A DNA stretch of 64,000 nucleotides, from contig JAFVAO010000025.1 of NCBI GenBank assembly GCA_017480445.1, positions 1 through 64,000 on the forward strand, in the 5' to 3' direction. Below the pieces are notes generated by a model. It worked only from the letters and a program-made list of their open reading frames with translations. It ran no database searches and was not told the DNA's origin. This document shows positions 27,882 to 36,767 of the stretch, piece by piece. The position numbers and the translations under genes were made by a program. Source of the stretch: Lachnospiraceae bacterium (GTDB lineage Bacteria; Bacillota; Clostridia; Lachnospirales; Lachnospiraceae). Position 1 is the first letter of the stretch. Every line of letters starts with the position of its first letter.

Positions 27882-29186
27882 TTACTCCGATAACATACGC
27901 TTTAGAATACCGTTGCATGTATGATAAATACGCTCCGGGCTCTCTCCCACGTTGTACACGCCGTTCCGATAAAGAATCCGGCCGCCAATCATGGTCATAC
28001 GCACATTCGCCTTGCTGCCGCTGTATACCAGATTGCCGATCACATTGTAATCCGGCTGCATATTCGGCTGGTGCAGATCGATCAAAATGATATCGGCGTA
28101 TTTGCCCTTCGCCAGCGTGTCCGCCCGCGGCAGACGCATCGCCTTGGCGCCGTGCACCGTCGCCATCCGCAGCACCTGTTCCGCACTGAGCACAGACGCG
28201 TCCTGTTCCCTGACCTTTGCCAATCCGGCCACCAGGAACATTTCCCGGAACATGTCCAGACAATTGTTGCTGGCAGGTCCGTCGGTGCCGATCGCCACAG
28301 GGATTCTGCGTCGTTCAAATGCTGCAATCGGCGCTATGCCGCTGGCTAGCTTCAGATTGGATGAAGGATTTGTAATCACATGCAAGCGTCTCATCCGGAA
28401 AACATCCATATCCTCCTCCGACATATGCACGCAGTGAAAACCTCCTCCGCCGAACTCAAAAATCCCCAGCGAATCCAGGAAAACCGCCGGCGTCATGCCA
28501 TATCGCGCCTTACACGCATCCACCTCTTTGCGCGTCTCGGCCAGATGCATATATACCGGCGCCCGATTCCTGTGCGCCAGCTCCGACACGCGATACAGCA
28601 GTTCCTTGGAACAGGTATACTCTGCATGAAATCCCAGCTGATAACTGATCAGCGAATGTCGTTTGTTCCATCGCACATATTCATCCTCCACCTGATCCGG
28701 CGAGGACACAAAATTGTTCAGCCCGGGCACCAGCACACAGCGCATCCCCATATCGATGCAGCTCTCCGCCACAGCCTCACTGTCCACATACATATCAAAA
28801 ATCGCCGTGATGCCGTTCGTCAGATACTCTAGCACCGCCAGCTTCGTCAGCTCATAGATATCCGCATGGGTGAGTTTCGCCTCCATCGGAAAAATCTTCT
28901 CCTGGAGCCACCGCTCCAACGGCAGATCATCCGCAAAAGAACGCAGAAAAGTCATCGGCGAGTGCGTATGTGCATTCTTAAATCCGGGCATCAGCAAATT
29001 CCCTTCACAATCCACCTGAATATCCCATTCGATCCTGGGAATCTCCGCCGTGTTCCACTCGCGGTCAATGTCTGCCTGCTCAGCGATGTAGACAATTTTC
29101 TCATTCTTCACCCAGACCTCACCGGTAAAAACAGGTCTGTTTTTCTCCATTGTGAGAATTTTGGCATTGTATAATCTGATATTCAC
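27882..29186 (-). CDS. Amidohydrolase, 5-methylthioadenosine/S-adenosylhomocysteine deaminase type
   Basis: A 434-residue metal-dependent hydrolase of the TRZ/ATZ amidohydrolase group. Metal and substrate residues: GFKNAHTHSPMTFLR (His-x-His), GFHAEYTCS (His), HLAETRKEV (His, Glu) and AIGTDGPASNNCLDMF (Asp). These and the length match MtaD-type MTA/SAH deaminases, which turn adenosine-type side products into inosine compounds; guanine or other purine deamination cannot be excluded. The start is GTG at 29186, overlapping the cdd stop (GTGA) and preceded by GGAGGTGCG. Its neighbours (phosphorylase, cytidine deaminase, purine permease) fit purine nucleoside salvage. Confidence 0.88.
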   Translation of the reverse strand: MNIRLYNAKILTMEKNRPVFTGEVWVKNEKIVYIAEQADIDREWNTAEIPRIEWDIQVDCEGNLLMPGFKNAHTHSPMTFLRSFADDLPLERWLQEKIFPMEAKLTHADIYELTKLAVLEYLTNGITAIFDMYVDSEAVAESCIDMGMRCVLVPGLNNFVSSPDQVEDEYVRWNKRHSLISYQLGFHAEYTCSKELLYRVSELAHRNRAPVYMHLAETRKEVDACKARYGMTPAVFLDSLGIFEFGGGGFHCVHMSEEDMDVFRMRRLHVITNPSSNLKLASGIAPIAAFERRRIPVAIGTDGPASNNCLDMFREMFLVAGLAKVREQDASVLSAEQVLRMATVHGAKAMRLPRADTLAKGKYADIILIDLHQPNMQPDYNVIGNLVYSGSKANVRMTMIGGRILYRNGVYNVGESPERIYHTCNGILKRMLSE

Positions 29187-29602
29187 TGAATGGACGCACC
29201 TCCAAATCCACAGGGCAACAGTTCACCCAGACGAAATTCTCTGTAATCCGCCTCATCCTTTGCGACAAAGATGCGAAAATCCGCATCGCAAAACTCACTC
29301 ATCACCTGTCTGCAGATCCCGCACGGAAACGCATAGTCCGCCGGTGCCTGTCCGGCCATTCCGCCCGCGATGGCAATCGCCGAAAATGTCCGTTCTCCCT
29401 CGCTGACTGCCTTGAAAAAGGCCGTCCGCTCCGCGCAGCCTGTCGCGCCGTAAGAAGCGTTCTCCACATTGCATCCCCGATAAATCCTGCCGTCTCCGGC
29501 AAGCAGCGCAGCGCCGACCGTATAGCCGGAATACGGTGCGTACGCATTCACTCTGGCTGCGAGCGCCTCTTTCACCAATCCGCCGATCTCCTCCTGTGTC
29601 AT
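29183..29602 (-). CDS. cdd: Cytidine deaminase
   Basis: A 139-residue zinc enzyme converting cytidine and deoxycytidine to uridine and deoxyuridine. It shows the homotetrameric family motif GCNVENASYGATGCAERTAF (His replaced by Cys at the first zinc ligand, as in Bacillus; catalytic Glu in CAE) and PCGICRQVMSEF with the two further cysteines. Overlaps the phosphorylase gene upstream (ATGA) and the amidohydrolase gene downstream (GTGA), so all three are translationally coupled. Confidence 0.95.
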   Translation of the reverse strand: MTQEEIGGLVKEALAARVNAYAPYSGYTVGAALLAGDGRIYRGCNVENASYGATGCAERTAFFKAVSEGERTFSAIAIAGGMAGQAPADYAFPCGICRQVMSEFCDADFRIFVAKDEADYREFRLGELLPCGFGGASIQ

Positions 29603-30450
29603 ACCTTCGCCCCTTCCGGAGCCGCACAGCGCTTCACCGTCTCCGTCACCAGCTTTTTAAACCGCGGCGCCGCCTCATCGGCCGCAATCTGTACCTCCGT
29701 GTGATCCAGTGCCACCGTAGACATCCCCGCCGCGAGATTGCTGATACAGGACAACCCGCAGACACGCAATCCGCAATGTCTCGCTGCGATTGCTTCAATC
29801 GCCGTGCTCATACCCACTGCGTCACAGCCGAGCGTCCGCAGCATACGGATCTCCGCCGGCGTCTCATAGGACGGACCTGTGAGCTGTGCATAGACACCCT
29901 CCTGCAGCCGGATCTGACTGTCGCGCGCCACTGCACGGATGATCTCCTGCAACTGTCTGTCATAGACCTCACTCATATCGGGGAACCGCTTTCCCAGCGC
30001 CTCCACATTGGGTCCGATCAAAGGATTCGGCGCAAATGCGGCAATGTGGTCCGTGATCATCATCAGATCCCCGGGGCGATATGCAAAATTCACGCCGCCC
30101 GCCGCGTTGGTCAACATCAGGATCTCTGCCCCCAGAAGCTTCATCAGCCGGATCGGCAGCACGACATCCGACACAGTATATCCCTCATAGCAGTGCACTC
30201 TGCCCTTCATGCATACCACGGGCACCTTGTCCACATAGCCAAAAATCAATTTTCCCGCGTGCCCCAGCACTGTAGACACCGGAAATCCGTCAATCTCCGC
30301 ATAACTCACCTCAGCCCACACATCGATCTGATCCGCGTAATCCCCCAGACCCGAGCCGAGCACGACAGCGATCTTCGGCACAAAATCTGTCTTGCCGCGC
30401 ACCGCTGACACACAATGCTGCAATTTTTCATACACATCGCTCTGCTTCAT
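29599..30450 (-). CDS. punA: Purine-nucleoside phosphorylase (trimeric type)
   Basis: Splits inosine and guanosine with phosphate into base and (deoxy)ribose 1-phosphate. Family motifs: VVLGSGLGDYADQI (phosphate site), CMKGRVHCYEGY, LTNAAGGVNF, GPSYETPAEIRM and GMSTAIEAIAARHCGL followed by SCISNLAAG. 283 residues, matching the trimeric (high-molecular-mass mammalian-like) class rather than hexameric DeoD. Start ATG 30450 follows GGAGATTTGC. It is the first gene of the salvage operon, 20-30 bases after a clear promoter, so no riboswitch fits in the leader. Confidence 0.93.
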   Translation of the reverse strand: MKQSDVYEKLQHCVSAVRGKTDFVPKIAVVLGSGLGDYADQIDVWAEVSYAEIDGFPVSTVLGHAGKLIFGYVDKVPVVCMKGRVHCYEGYTVSDVVLPIRLMKLLGAEILMLTNAAGGVNFAYRPGDLMMITDHIAAFAPNPLIGPNVEALGKRFPDMSEVYDRQLQEIIRAVARDSQIRLQEGVYAQLTGPSYETPAEIRMLRTLGCDAVGMSTAIEAIAARHCGLRVCGLSCISNLAAGMSTVALDHTEVQIAADEAAPRFKKLVTETVKRCAAPEGAKV

Positions 30451-30479
30451 GCAAATCTCCTTCACTCTCATTTAGCAAT

Positions 30480-30508
30480 ATTATACAAAATCTGCGGCCA
30501 AAAAGCAA
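30480..30508 (-). promoter_or_regulatory. Promoter of the purine/nucleoside salvage operon
   Basis: On the minus strand -35 TTGCTT (30508-30503) and perfect -10 TATAAT (30485-30480) are 17 bases apart, giving a leader of only about 20 bases before ATG 30450. Confidence 0.7.
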
Positions 30509-30514
30509 TTCCAT

Positions 30515-30565
30515 AAAACAAAACCTGTCGGCAGAGCGAACAGTCATCGCCCATCGACAGGTTTT
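30515..30565 (-). terminator. Intrinsic terminator of spoIVA
   Basis: Eleven-base stem AAAACCTGTCG/CGACAGGTTTT (30520-30530 with 30555-30565) with an internally structured loop, followed on the minus strand by TTTTGTTTT. Confidence 0.8.
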
Positions 30566-30593
30566 GCATGCATCTACTGCATATGGAACTCCG

Positions 30594-32078
30594 TTAAATA
30601 ATAATGCAGACCATTCCGCCGTTGGAATCATTGACAATCTTCTGCATCGTATCCTGTAATTTCACCTGACTCTCGTCTCCGATTGCGGACACCTTTGATG
30701 TAATTCCGTCATTCACCAGCTGCTCCACCGTTTTCCCAAAGATATTGGTCTCCCACATCCCGTTGCCGGTATCCGCCTGGTTGATGTACTTGATCAGATC
30801 ATCCGCCTGCTGCTCACTGCCCACGATCGGCGCGATCTCCGTCTCGATATTGGCGCGGATCATGTGAATGGAAGGACTGATCGCCTTGATCTTTACGCCG
30901 AATTTGTTGCCGTGTCGGATAAGCTCCGGTTTCTCCAGCTGGATTTCCTCACGCTCCGGTGTCACAACGCCGTACCCCTTGCCGCGCGCCATTCCCACCG
31001 CATCCAGAACCTTTGCATACTCCCTGCGCATCTTGGAAAATTCCTGCAGCTTACCGATCAGTTGATACTCATCCCGCACGTCCTCGCCGATCATATCCGA
31101 AAGCATACTGTAATAATAGTCATCCACAATATCCACGCGCACACGCACCACTCCGTCATCCAGAGAGACATCCTCCATCTTACAGCGTCTGATGTATTCA
31201 CTGCTTAGCTCCACCGGCTGATCCATCACATCCCGCACGGTATCATAGGCACCCATCAGGCCCTTGGCATTGTCCAGAAGCTCCTGTTTCATCCGGTGAT
31301 CCTCCGGCAGCAGCTCCACCCATTTGGGCATATAGAACTCGATAGCCGACACGGGAAACTCATACAAAACATGCTTCAAAATCTCATGGATATCGTCTTT
31401 TTTGAGCTGTTCACAGTTCACCGGCAGCACAGTGACATGATATTTCTCCTCCAGATCCGCAGCCAGTGCTTTGACATCCTCCGAATAGGGCTTCTGACAA
31501 TTCAAAAGTACCAGAAACGGCTTATGTATCTCCTGCAGTGCGCGAATGGTCCGCTCCTCCGCATCCAGATAAGCAGATCTGGGAAGTTCGGAGAAACTCC
31601 CGTCGGTCGTCACCACCAGTCCAATGGTGGAATGATCATTCATCACTTTATCCGTACCGATCTCTGCCGCTTGTGTGAACGGAATCTCCTCGTCGAACCA
31701 GGGCGTCTTCACCATGCGCTCCCGATCCTCCTCCATATGACCGCTCGCCCCGTCCACCATATAGCCCACACAGTCGATCAGGCGTACCTTCAACTCTACC
31801 TCCTGGTTCAGCCGTATATTGGCCGCTTCATTCGGAATGAACTTCGGCTCCGTGGTCGTGATCGTCCGTCCACCGGCACTCTGGGGCAGTTCATCCATCG
31901 CTCTGGCGAGCGCATGCTCATCCTCCATGTTCGGCAACACCAATTCATCCATAAAACGCTTGATAAATGTGGATTTTCCGGTGCGCACCGGACCTAAGAC
32001 CCCAATGTAGATCTCGCCGCCGGTCCGTCTCTGTATGTCTGTATACAGATCGTATGTATGATTCGCTGTATATTGCAT
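30594..32078 (-). CDS. spoIVA: Stage IV sporulation protein A (SpoIVA)
   Basis: ATP-hydrolysing morphogenetic protein that polymerises on the forespore surface as the base layer of the spore coat. 494 residues, the same as in other endospore formers (about 492). The N-terminal ATPase domain has Walker A GPVRTGKS at residues 29-36, and the family-specific start YTDIQRRTGGEIYIGVLGPV is clear. The C-terminal tail, ending GGMVCIII, is the polymerisation and membrane-targeting segment. An AGGAGG site precedes ATG 32078, and a sigma-E-like promoter lies just upstream (32108-32135). Its presence is strong evidence that the organism makes endospores. Confidence 0.97.
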   Translation of the reverse strand: MQYTANHTYDLYTDIQRRTGGEIYIGVLGPVRTGKSTFIKRFMDELVLPNMEDEHALARAMDELPQSAGGRTITTTEPKFIPNEAANIRLNQEVELKVRLIDCVGYMVDGASGHMEEDRERMVKTPWFDEEIPFTQAAEIGTDKVMNDHSTIGLVVTTDGSFSELPRSAYLDAEERTIRALQEIHKPFLVLLNCQKPYSEDVKALAADLEEKYHVTVLPVNCEQLKKDDIHEILKHVLYEFPVSAIEFYMPKWVELLPEDHRMKQELLDNAKGLMGAYDTVRDVMDQPVELSSEYIRRCKMEDVSLDDGVVRVRVDIVDDYYYSMLSDMIGEDVRDEYQLIGKLQEFSKMRREYAKVLDAVGMARGKGYGVVTPEREEIQLEKPELIRHGNKFGVKIKAISPSIHMIRANIETEIAPIVGSEQQADDLIKYINQADTGNGMWETNIFGKTVEQLVNDGITSKVSAIGDESQVKLQDTMQKIVNDSNGGMVCIII

Positions 32079-32107
32079 ATGAAAAACCTCCTGCTGATAC
32101 TGTTATA

Positions 32108-32135
32108 TGTATATGCAGGAGGCTTTCAAATATGC
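32108..32135 (-). promoter_or_regulatory. Sigma-E-like promoter of spoIVA
   Basis: On the minus strand GCATATT (32135-32129) and CATATACA (32115-32108) are 13 bases apart, close to the sigma-E consensus GTATATT-N13-15-CATACANT. Expression in the mother cell is expected for spoIVA. Confidence 0.6.
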
Positions 32136-32154
32136 CATAAATATGTTGCCCTGC

Positions 32155-33378
32155 TCAGGGCAGAATCACACGCTTGAAATTCTTCTTACCGCGCTTTACG
32201 ACCATGCCTTCTCCGGCAAACTGCTCCGGCGCATACACGGTCTTCACATCCGACACCTTCTCGCCGTCCACAGTCACGCCGCCCTGTTCTACAGCACGTC
32301 TCGCCTCAGAACGGGATGCACATAACCCTGAGGATGCCAGCACACCTAAGATATCGATCTTACCGTCCAGGAAATCGCTCTCCGCCAGTTCATAGGTGGG
32401 CATCTCCGCTGCATTGCCGCCGGTAAACAGCGCTCTGGCGCTCTCCTGCGCCTTATTGGCTTCCTCCGTACCGTGCACCATCTGGGTCAGCTCGAACGCC
32501 AGAATCTCCTTCGCCTGATTCAGCTGACTGCCCTCCCACTTGTCCATCTCATCGATCTGCTCTAACGGCAGGAAGGTCAGCATCCGCAGACATTTGAGCA
32601 CATCCGCATCGCCGATATTTCTCCAGTACTGGTAGAACTCAAAGGGAGAAGTCTTGTTGGGATCGAGCCATACCGCACCTTTCTGCGTCTTGCCCATCTT
32701 CTTGCCCTCGGAATTTAAGAGCAACGTGATGGTCATGGCGTATGCGTCCTTGCCCAGCTTTCTGCGGATCAGCTCTGTGCCGCCCAGCATATTGCTCCAC
32801 TGGTCGTCGCCGCCGAACTGCATATTGCAGCCGTATTTCTCATACAGGCACAGGAAATCGTAGCTCTGCATGATCATGTAGTTGAACTCCAGAAAGCTCA
32901 ACCCCTTCTCCATGCGCTGCTTGTAGCACTCCGCAGTCAGCATACGATTCACGGAGAAGTGCACACCGATATCACGGATAAACTCGATATAATTCAAGTC
33001 TCTCAGCCAGTCGGCATTGTTCACCATCATCGCCTTGCCCTCGCCGAACTCAATGAAGCGGCTCATTTGCTTTTTGAAACACTCACAGTTATGGTCGATC
33101 ATTTCTTTTGTCATCATGCTGCGCATATCGGTACGTCCGGAAGGATCACCGATCATCGCGGTTCCTCCGCCGATCAGCGCAATGGGTTTATTCCCTGCCA
33201 TCTGCATCCTCTTCATGAGACAAAGTGCCATGAAATGCCCCACATGCAGGCTGTCCGCCGTGGGATCAAAACCGATATAGAACGTCGCCTTGCCGTTGTT
33301 GATCAGATCTCTGATCTCCTCCTCGTCTGTCAATTGTGCCAGAAGTCCTCTGGCCTTCAGTTCATCAAATACTGTCAT
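32155..33378 (-). CDS. tyrS: Tyrosyl-tRNA synthetase
   Basis: Charges tRNA-Tyr with tyrosine. A class I synthetase of 407 residues with the HIGH-type motif HVGH (residues 45-48, in [15 protein letters not shown]), tyrosine-binding residues in [19 protein letters not shown] and [12 protein letters not shown], and a KMSKS-type loop [14 protein letters not shown]. The C-terminal ~65 residues ([20 protein letters not shown]) form an S4 RNA-binding domain. Start at ATG 33378 after AAAGGAGAG. Expression is controlled by a tyrosine T-box leader directly upstream. Confidence 0.96.
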   Translation of the reverse strand: MTVFDELKARGLLAQLTDEEEIRDLINNGKATFYIGFDPTADSLHVGHFMALCLMKRMQMAGNKPIALIGGGTAMIGDPSGRTDMRSMMTKEMIDHNCECFKKQMSRFIEFGEGKAMMVNNADWLRDLNYIEFIRDIGVHFSVNRMLTAECYKQRMEKGLSFLEFNYMIMQSYDFLCLYEKYGCNMQFGGDDQWSNMLGGTELIRRKLGKDAYAMTITLLLNSEGKKMGKTQKGAVWLDPNKTSPFEFYQYWRNIGDADVLKCLRMLTFLPLEQIDEMDKWEGSQLNQAKEILAFELTQMVHGTEEANKAQESARALFTGGNAAEMPTYELAESDFLDGKIDILGVLASSGLCASRSEARRAVEQGGVTVDGEKVSDVKTVYAPEQFAGEGMVVKRGKKNFKRVILP

Positions 33379-33398
33379 CGTTTTTCTCTCCTTTACAT

Positions 33399-33757
33399 AA
33401 AAAAAGTCCTCTTTGAATTATCTTCAAAAAGGACGAGTGTTCCCGTGTTACCACCTTCATTCCCGCGCGGCTCACGCCCACACGGCTTGGCAGGTATCTT
33501 ACAATACCCTTGGCATATATCGGTGCCCACCGTCAAAGCCTACTCTATAGCTGTCATATATCGCATAAGCCATACACTCATGCACTTATATGCAATATAT
33601 TTCGGTTTGCCGCTCCGGGATGTATTCCCATCAAGCTTTTCGCGCCTCTCACCAACCGGCTGCTCTCTGTGAAAAGGGGATCAATGGTACTCTTTCCCAT
33701 CAGTGCGTTATCATGATCAATTTTGTTCAAGCTATACTGTTCGAGCGAATATGATTG
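33399..33757 (-). promoter_or_regulatory. Tyrosine-specific T-box leader of tyrS
   Basis: The minus-strand leader contains the T-box sequence (33457-33434: AAGGTGGTAACACGGGAACA and the following CTCG), a terminator stem (33432-33405, GTCCTTTTTGAA with TTCAAAGAGGAC) and a T-run ending near 33399. Stem I landmarks include GGGAAAGAGTA and AGAGAGCAGCCGGTTGGTGA. In the stem I loop on the 3' side, GAATACATCC offers UAC (33624-33622) as the specifier codon, which agrees with the downstream gene. Uncharged tRNA-Tyr would stabilise the antiterminator and allow tyrS expression. Confidence 0.9.
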
Positions 33758-33758
33758 T

Positions 33759-33787
33759 ATTATACGGATAGAAAATGCAAATGTCAA
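33759..33787 (-). promoter_or_regulatory. Consensus sigma-A promoter of tyrS
   Basis: Perfect -35 TTGACA (33787-33782) and perfect -10 TATAAT (33764-33759) with a 17-base spacer, immediately before the T-box leader. Confidence 0.85.
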
Positions 33788-33927
33788 TAGGTTTTTGTGA
33801 AAAGCGGCCGACCTTAACTTTTCAAAAATATCTTTTCAAAAAATACTTTTTATATTTATAAAATAGACTTTTAAAAAATACGGGTATTTGATAATCATAT
33901 AATTTAAGTAAACACCCATAAAGTAGC

Positions 33928-33949
33928 ACCCCGCAGCAAGCTACGGGGT
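33928..33949 (-). terminator. Hairpin, possible terminator of the small membrane-protein genes
   Basis: ACCCCG/CGGGGT stem in a very AT-rich stretch (33790-33994) that contains no coding sequence. The minus-strand side has only a weak T-run (CTACTTTAT), so its role as a terminator for the genes above it is uncertain. Confidence 0.35.
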
Positions 33950-33994
33950 CAGATACTATTTGTAAAAATATAATTTATACATTTGTCTAACCAA

Positions 33995-34393
33995 CTATCC
34001 TCTGATCACAAGGAAATCCTTTAATGCTAATATTATACATACAAATAACACAAATGCACACAAAGAAAAAATGTTGACAAAAAATGTATCAACAGTCCCA
34101 GCTACTTTAATCGCAATTAGTGAAAGCACAAAGAGAAAACTCCAAATTATCAGCTTACTCAGGCTTTTGCGCTTATTCTTTTCTTTTTGTTCTAAGAGTT
34201 TCTCTTCCTGTGCTTTTATTTTTCCCTTTTCTGCTTCATAGCCGTACTCATAGCTGTTTGCAATCTCAATTTTTTTGCTTTCATCATCTATCAGAAGTTC
34301 ACTGCCACAATAATTACAAACCACCTTTTTTAGATCCGGATTTACTTGCATCATGGCACCACACGAAGAACATCTTAAATCAATCAATTTCAT
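33995..34393 (-). CDS. Small zinc-ribbon membrane protein
   Basis: A 132-residue protein. The N-terminus has two CxxC pairs, CSSC and CNYC (in LRCSSCGAMMQVNPDLKKVVCNYCGSE), forming a zinc ribbon. A charged, coiled-coil-like stretch follows (EAEKGKIKAQEEKLLEQKEK, about residues 54-75), then two membrane segments near the C-terminus (LIIWSFLFVLSLIAIKVAG and FSLCAFVLFVCIILALKDFL). Such zinc-ribbon membrane proteins are common in Firmicutes and mostly uncharacterised. Codon use is markedly AT-rich compared with the surrounding genes. It is 3 bases after the next small gene and surely co-transcribed with it. Confidence 0.75.
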   Translation of the reverse strand: MKLIDLRCSSCGAMMQVNPDLKKVVCNYCGSELLIDDESKKIEIANSYEYGYEAEKGKIKAQEEKLLEQKEKNKRKSLSKLIIWSFLFVLSLIAIKVAGTVDTFFVNIFSLCAFVLFVCIILALKDFLVIRG

Positions 34394-34396
34394 ATT

Positions 34397-34690
34397 CTAT
34401 CTCCTCAAAATCATCCTCGCCCCAATAAGAATCACAAAGAATATCACAATTCCGTATACGATCTCTATGGTATGCAGGCTGCTGCGAATTCCCTTCAGTT
34501 CTCGTTCAATCCCAAGCAACGCTTTTGTATCTATGCTTTCAATTTGATCGAACATTTCCTTCTCTTGCCTTTTTGCTTCAACCTTCCGCCTCACAAGCTC
34601 AATGATCGTTAAAATCAACGCAATCACGACCAACAGACCTGCAATACCAAAAAGCATCGAATTTATATCCATATCCACCATGTCCATCAT
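34397..34690 (-). CDS. Small membrane protein, paired with the zinc-ribbon gene
   Basis: A 97-residue protein with two membrane segments (about residues 12-28, MLFGIAGLLVVIALILTIIE, and 76-94, IVYGIVIFFVILIGARMIL) and a basic, amphipathic linker between them (RRKVEAKRQEKEMFDQIES). No family recognised. The start could be ATG 34690 or the adjacent 34687; a GAGGATGCGGAT site lies upstream. AT-rich like its neighbours. Confidence 0.65.
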   Translation of the reverse strand: MMDMVDMDINSMLFGIAGLLVVIALILTIIELVRRKVEAKRQEKEMFDQIESIDTKALLGIERELKGIRSSLHTIEIVYGIVIFFVILIGARMILRR

Positions 34691-34797
34691 ATCCGCATCC
34701 TCTAATCCACCTTATCATTTACCCGGAAAAAATTCACCCCTAACTGATACCGGATCTGCATTTGGATCAGCCAGTCATATCTTGTTTTAATTATTTT

Positions 34798-34837
34798 AGC
34801 CCATTTTGCTCTAAAAGTCAATAGAACAAAACGGGCT
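34798..34837. repeat. Inverted repeat upstream of the XRE regulator
   Basis: AGCCCATTTTGCTCTA (34798-34813) and TAGAACAAAACGGGCT (34822-34837) are inverted copies with two mismatches. It lies between the convergent ends of regulation for the two divergent small genes and could be a terminator-like hairpin or a protein binding site. Confidence 0.5.
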
Positions 34838-34848
34838 GAAGTATACTA

Positions 34849-34873
34849 TTCTTGCTAGTTAAACTAGCAAGAA
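34849..34873. promoter_or_regulatory. Perfect 25-base palindrome, likely operator of the XRE gene
   Basis: TTCTTGCTAGTT (34849-34860) and AACTAGCAAGAA (34862-34873) are exact inverted copies around one central base, 78 bases before ATG 34951. It has the size and symmetry of a dimeric repressor site; autoregulation is inferred, not shown. Confidence 0.5.
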
Positions 34874-34950
34874 ATAAGGATTCCTGCATGAAGGATTCTA
34901 TTGTATCAGGATGTAGTTTGGGGATATTGTTTTTTAGGAGGCACTATTTC

Positions 34951-35154
34951 ATGGTTTATACCAGAATCAAAGATCTCAGAATCGATTCGGATCTGACACA
35001 GACGCAGCTGAGCAATGTGCTGCACATCTCTCAGCGCGCCTACTCCCACTATGAGAACGGCTCCCGGGATATCCCGACGGACATTCTCATCCGGCTTGCG
35101 GAGTACTACCATGTCAGCATCGATTTTCTATTGAACCGCACAGATCAAAAATAG
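34951..35154 (+). CDS. XRE-family helix-turn-helix regulator (67 aa)
   Basis: A minimal Cro/CI-type DNA-binding protein. Residues 5-60 form the HTH domain: IKDLRIDSDLTQTQLSNVLH, then ISQRAYSHYENGSRDIPTDI and LIRLAEYYHVSIDFLLNRTD, the last being typical of the family. There is no effector domain. I use ATG 34951 with its AGGAGG site; longer in-frame readings from 34852 run through the palindrome and have no ribosome binding site. The perfect palindrome upstream may be its own operator. Confidence 0.9.
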   Translation: MVYTRIKDLRIDSDLTQTQLSNVLHISQRAYSHYENGSRDIPTDILIRLAEYYHVSIDFLLNRTDQK

Positions 35155-35179
35155 CACTACGCGCTTTTTCTTAAAAGGC

Positions 35180-36598
35180 TCAATTGAACAGGTCATCCAA
35201 CGTCAAAACCCGTGTTACATGCTCGATATTAGCCTTCCCTGTAATATCTTCTGTGCAGATCATGACCAACTTTAATGTCGTTTGAGTTTTCGTCTCTGTC
35301 CGATAAAGATCCATCTTTTTCAAAAGTCTTCTCTCATATTCCGCACTGATCGTAAATGGCGTGTCTGTGTATTTTTCCTCACATATATTGATAATGCCGT
35401 CATCACGCTCTATAATAAGGTCTATTTGTGCCTCTTTCTTTTTGCTTACCCAAGAATACTCGTTTGTTCTAACTCCAGATATTCCCAATGCTTTCTTAAT
35501 GTGATCAATGTGATACATACACAATATTTCAAAAGCGTGTCCACGCCAATTCGTATATTTTCCGGCATCGCTCTTAAAATCTTCGAATCTATTGGTTTCC
35601 GCCTTGTCACTTGCTAAAAAATGATAATGAAAAAGTAAAAATGGATCTACCAACTGAAGTCTGAGGGGATGTCCTTTCGCATACCGATCCACGCTCTCAT
35701 GCACATATCCGCATTTTACCAGATCATCCACCGCCCTGGAAAAGGTTCCCTGAGAAATATCAAGTCTTTCAAAACATTCAGATTTAAGCATTCCATAATA
35801 ATGGGCCGAAAGACATTCCATTATGGCATTGTATGCCGGAGACTTCTTCAAGGTTGCCTCCAAAAGCTTTTTTGTTTCATGACGAAGCAGTGCATGTGGT
35901 TGAAATATCAGCATATCAATATTCCACGTCAGGCTTTCATCTGGATTTAGAAGATCAAAGAAATACGGTAAGCCTCCAAATACCATCTGGCATTCCGCTA
36001 CTTGCCTGCGTGACCAGCCAAATTTTCTGTCCTCCATGTACAGTTCCGTTTCCCTTAAAGAAAAAGGGCGCAGAAATATCTGACTCGTAACTCTGTCATA
36101 CAAACTCCCCGCATCCTCTAAGACATTCTTTATAATCCACGAAGTGGCGCTGCCGCAAATAATAAATAGATAATTCCCATGAACGGTTCCGCATCTATTC
36201 CAGAATTCCCCAAATGCTTCCAAAAAATCTGAGCGGGCGGTTGCAAACCATGGAAATTCGTCAAAAAAAACGATTTTCTTACCATGAATGGATCGTGTGA
36301 TATCCTCAGCCTCCAATACTTTTTCCAACCTTGAAAAGGCTTCGAACCAATTTCTGGGAACATGCCTTGTTTTGTCCCCCGCTTCTGCCAGTCTTTGATA
36401 AAATGATTTTAACTGTGTGCGCGTGTTACCGCTTTCCACTCCCGTCGCGCGAAATGCAAAGTAGTTTCCAAACGTCTGCTCAACAAGATAAGTCTTTCCT
36501 ACGCGTCTTCTTCCATACACACATACCAGTTCAGATTTCTTTGTCTTTTCGCACTTTTCAAGTTCTCGAATTTCGTCACATCTTCCTATGATCGACAT
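35180..36598 (-). CDS. AAA-type ATPase with C-terminal DUF234 (nuclease-like) domain
   Basis: A 472-residue protein of the archaeal-type ATPase group. The N-terminus has Walker A YGRRRVGKTYLVE (about residues 26-38) and Walker B GKKIVFFDEFPWFA; a winged-helix region follows (DISQGTFSRAVDDLVKCGYV). The C-terminal part (WVSKKKEAQIDLIIERDDG then NICEEKYTDTPFTI) carries the PD-(D/E)xK-like DUF234 pattern. Members are scattered among anaerobes and often occur in islands; no function is established. Strong AT bias and a position in an AT-rich patch suggest transfer. Start ATG 36598 follows GGAAAGGACAGTGTAT. The 169 bases upstream (36599-36767) are AT-rich and show nothing I can name. Confidence 0.82.
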   Translation of the reverse strand: MSIIGRCDEIRELEKCEKTKKSELVCVYGRRRVGKTYLVEQTFGNYFAFRATGVESGNTRTQLKSFYQRLAEAGDKTRHVPRNWFEAFSRLEKVLEAEDITRSIHGKKIVFFDEFPWFATARSDFLEAFGEFWNRCGTVHGNYLFIICGSATSWIIKNVLEDAGSLYDRVTSQIFLRPFSLRETELYMEDRKFGWSRRQVAECQMVFGGLPYFFDLLNPDESLTWNIDMLIFQPHALLRHETKKLLEATLKKSPAYNAIMECLSAHYYGMLKSECFERLDISQGTFSRAVDDLVKCGYVHESVDRYAKGHPLRLQLVDPFLLFHYHFLASDKAETNRFEDFKSDAGKYTNWRGHAFEILCMYHIDHIKKALGISGVRTNEYSWVSKKKEAQIDLIIERDDGIINICEEKYTDTPFTISAEYERRLLKKMDLYRTETKTQTTLKLVMICTEDITGKANIEHVTRVLTLDDLFN

Positions 36599-36767
36599 AT
36601 ACACTGTCCTTTCCCTGATAATGCGCATCTTATTCCGGCAAGTTCATTATAGCATTTTATCCAATTAAAATCAATATTTGATTTATAATTGGAGTTTTTT
36701 TATGTTTCTTCCGGATTTTCTCCAATTATAAAGCAATTTCGTAGTTTTATAACCATAACTTAATCAT

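Noticed and set aside
30451..30593. Possible purine riboswitch before the salvage operon
   Set aside because: The promoter lies 20-30 bases before the start codon, leaving no room; the only strong stem is the spoIVA terminator.
33928..33949. ACCCCG..CGGGGT hairpin as an IS-element end
   Set aside because: No transposase, no second copy and no target duplication in the window; kept only as a weak terminator candidate.
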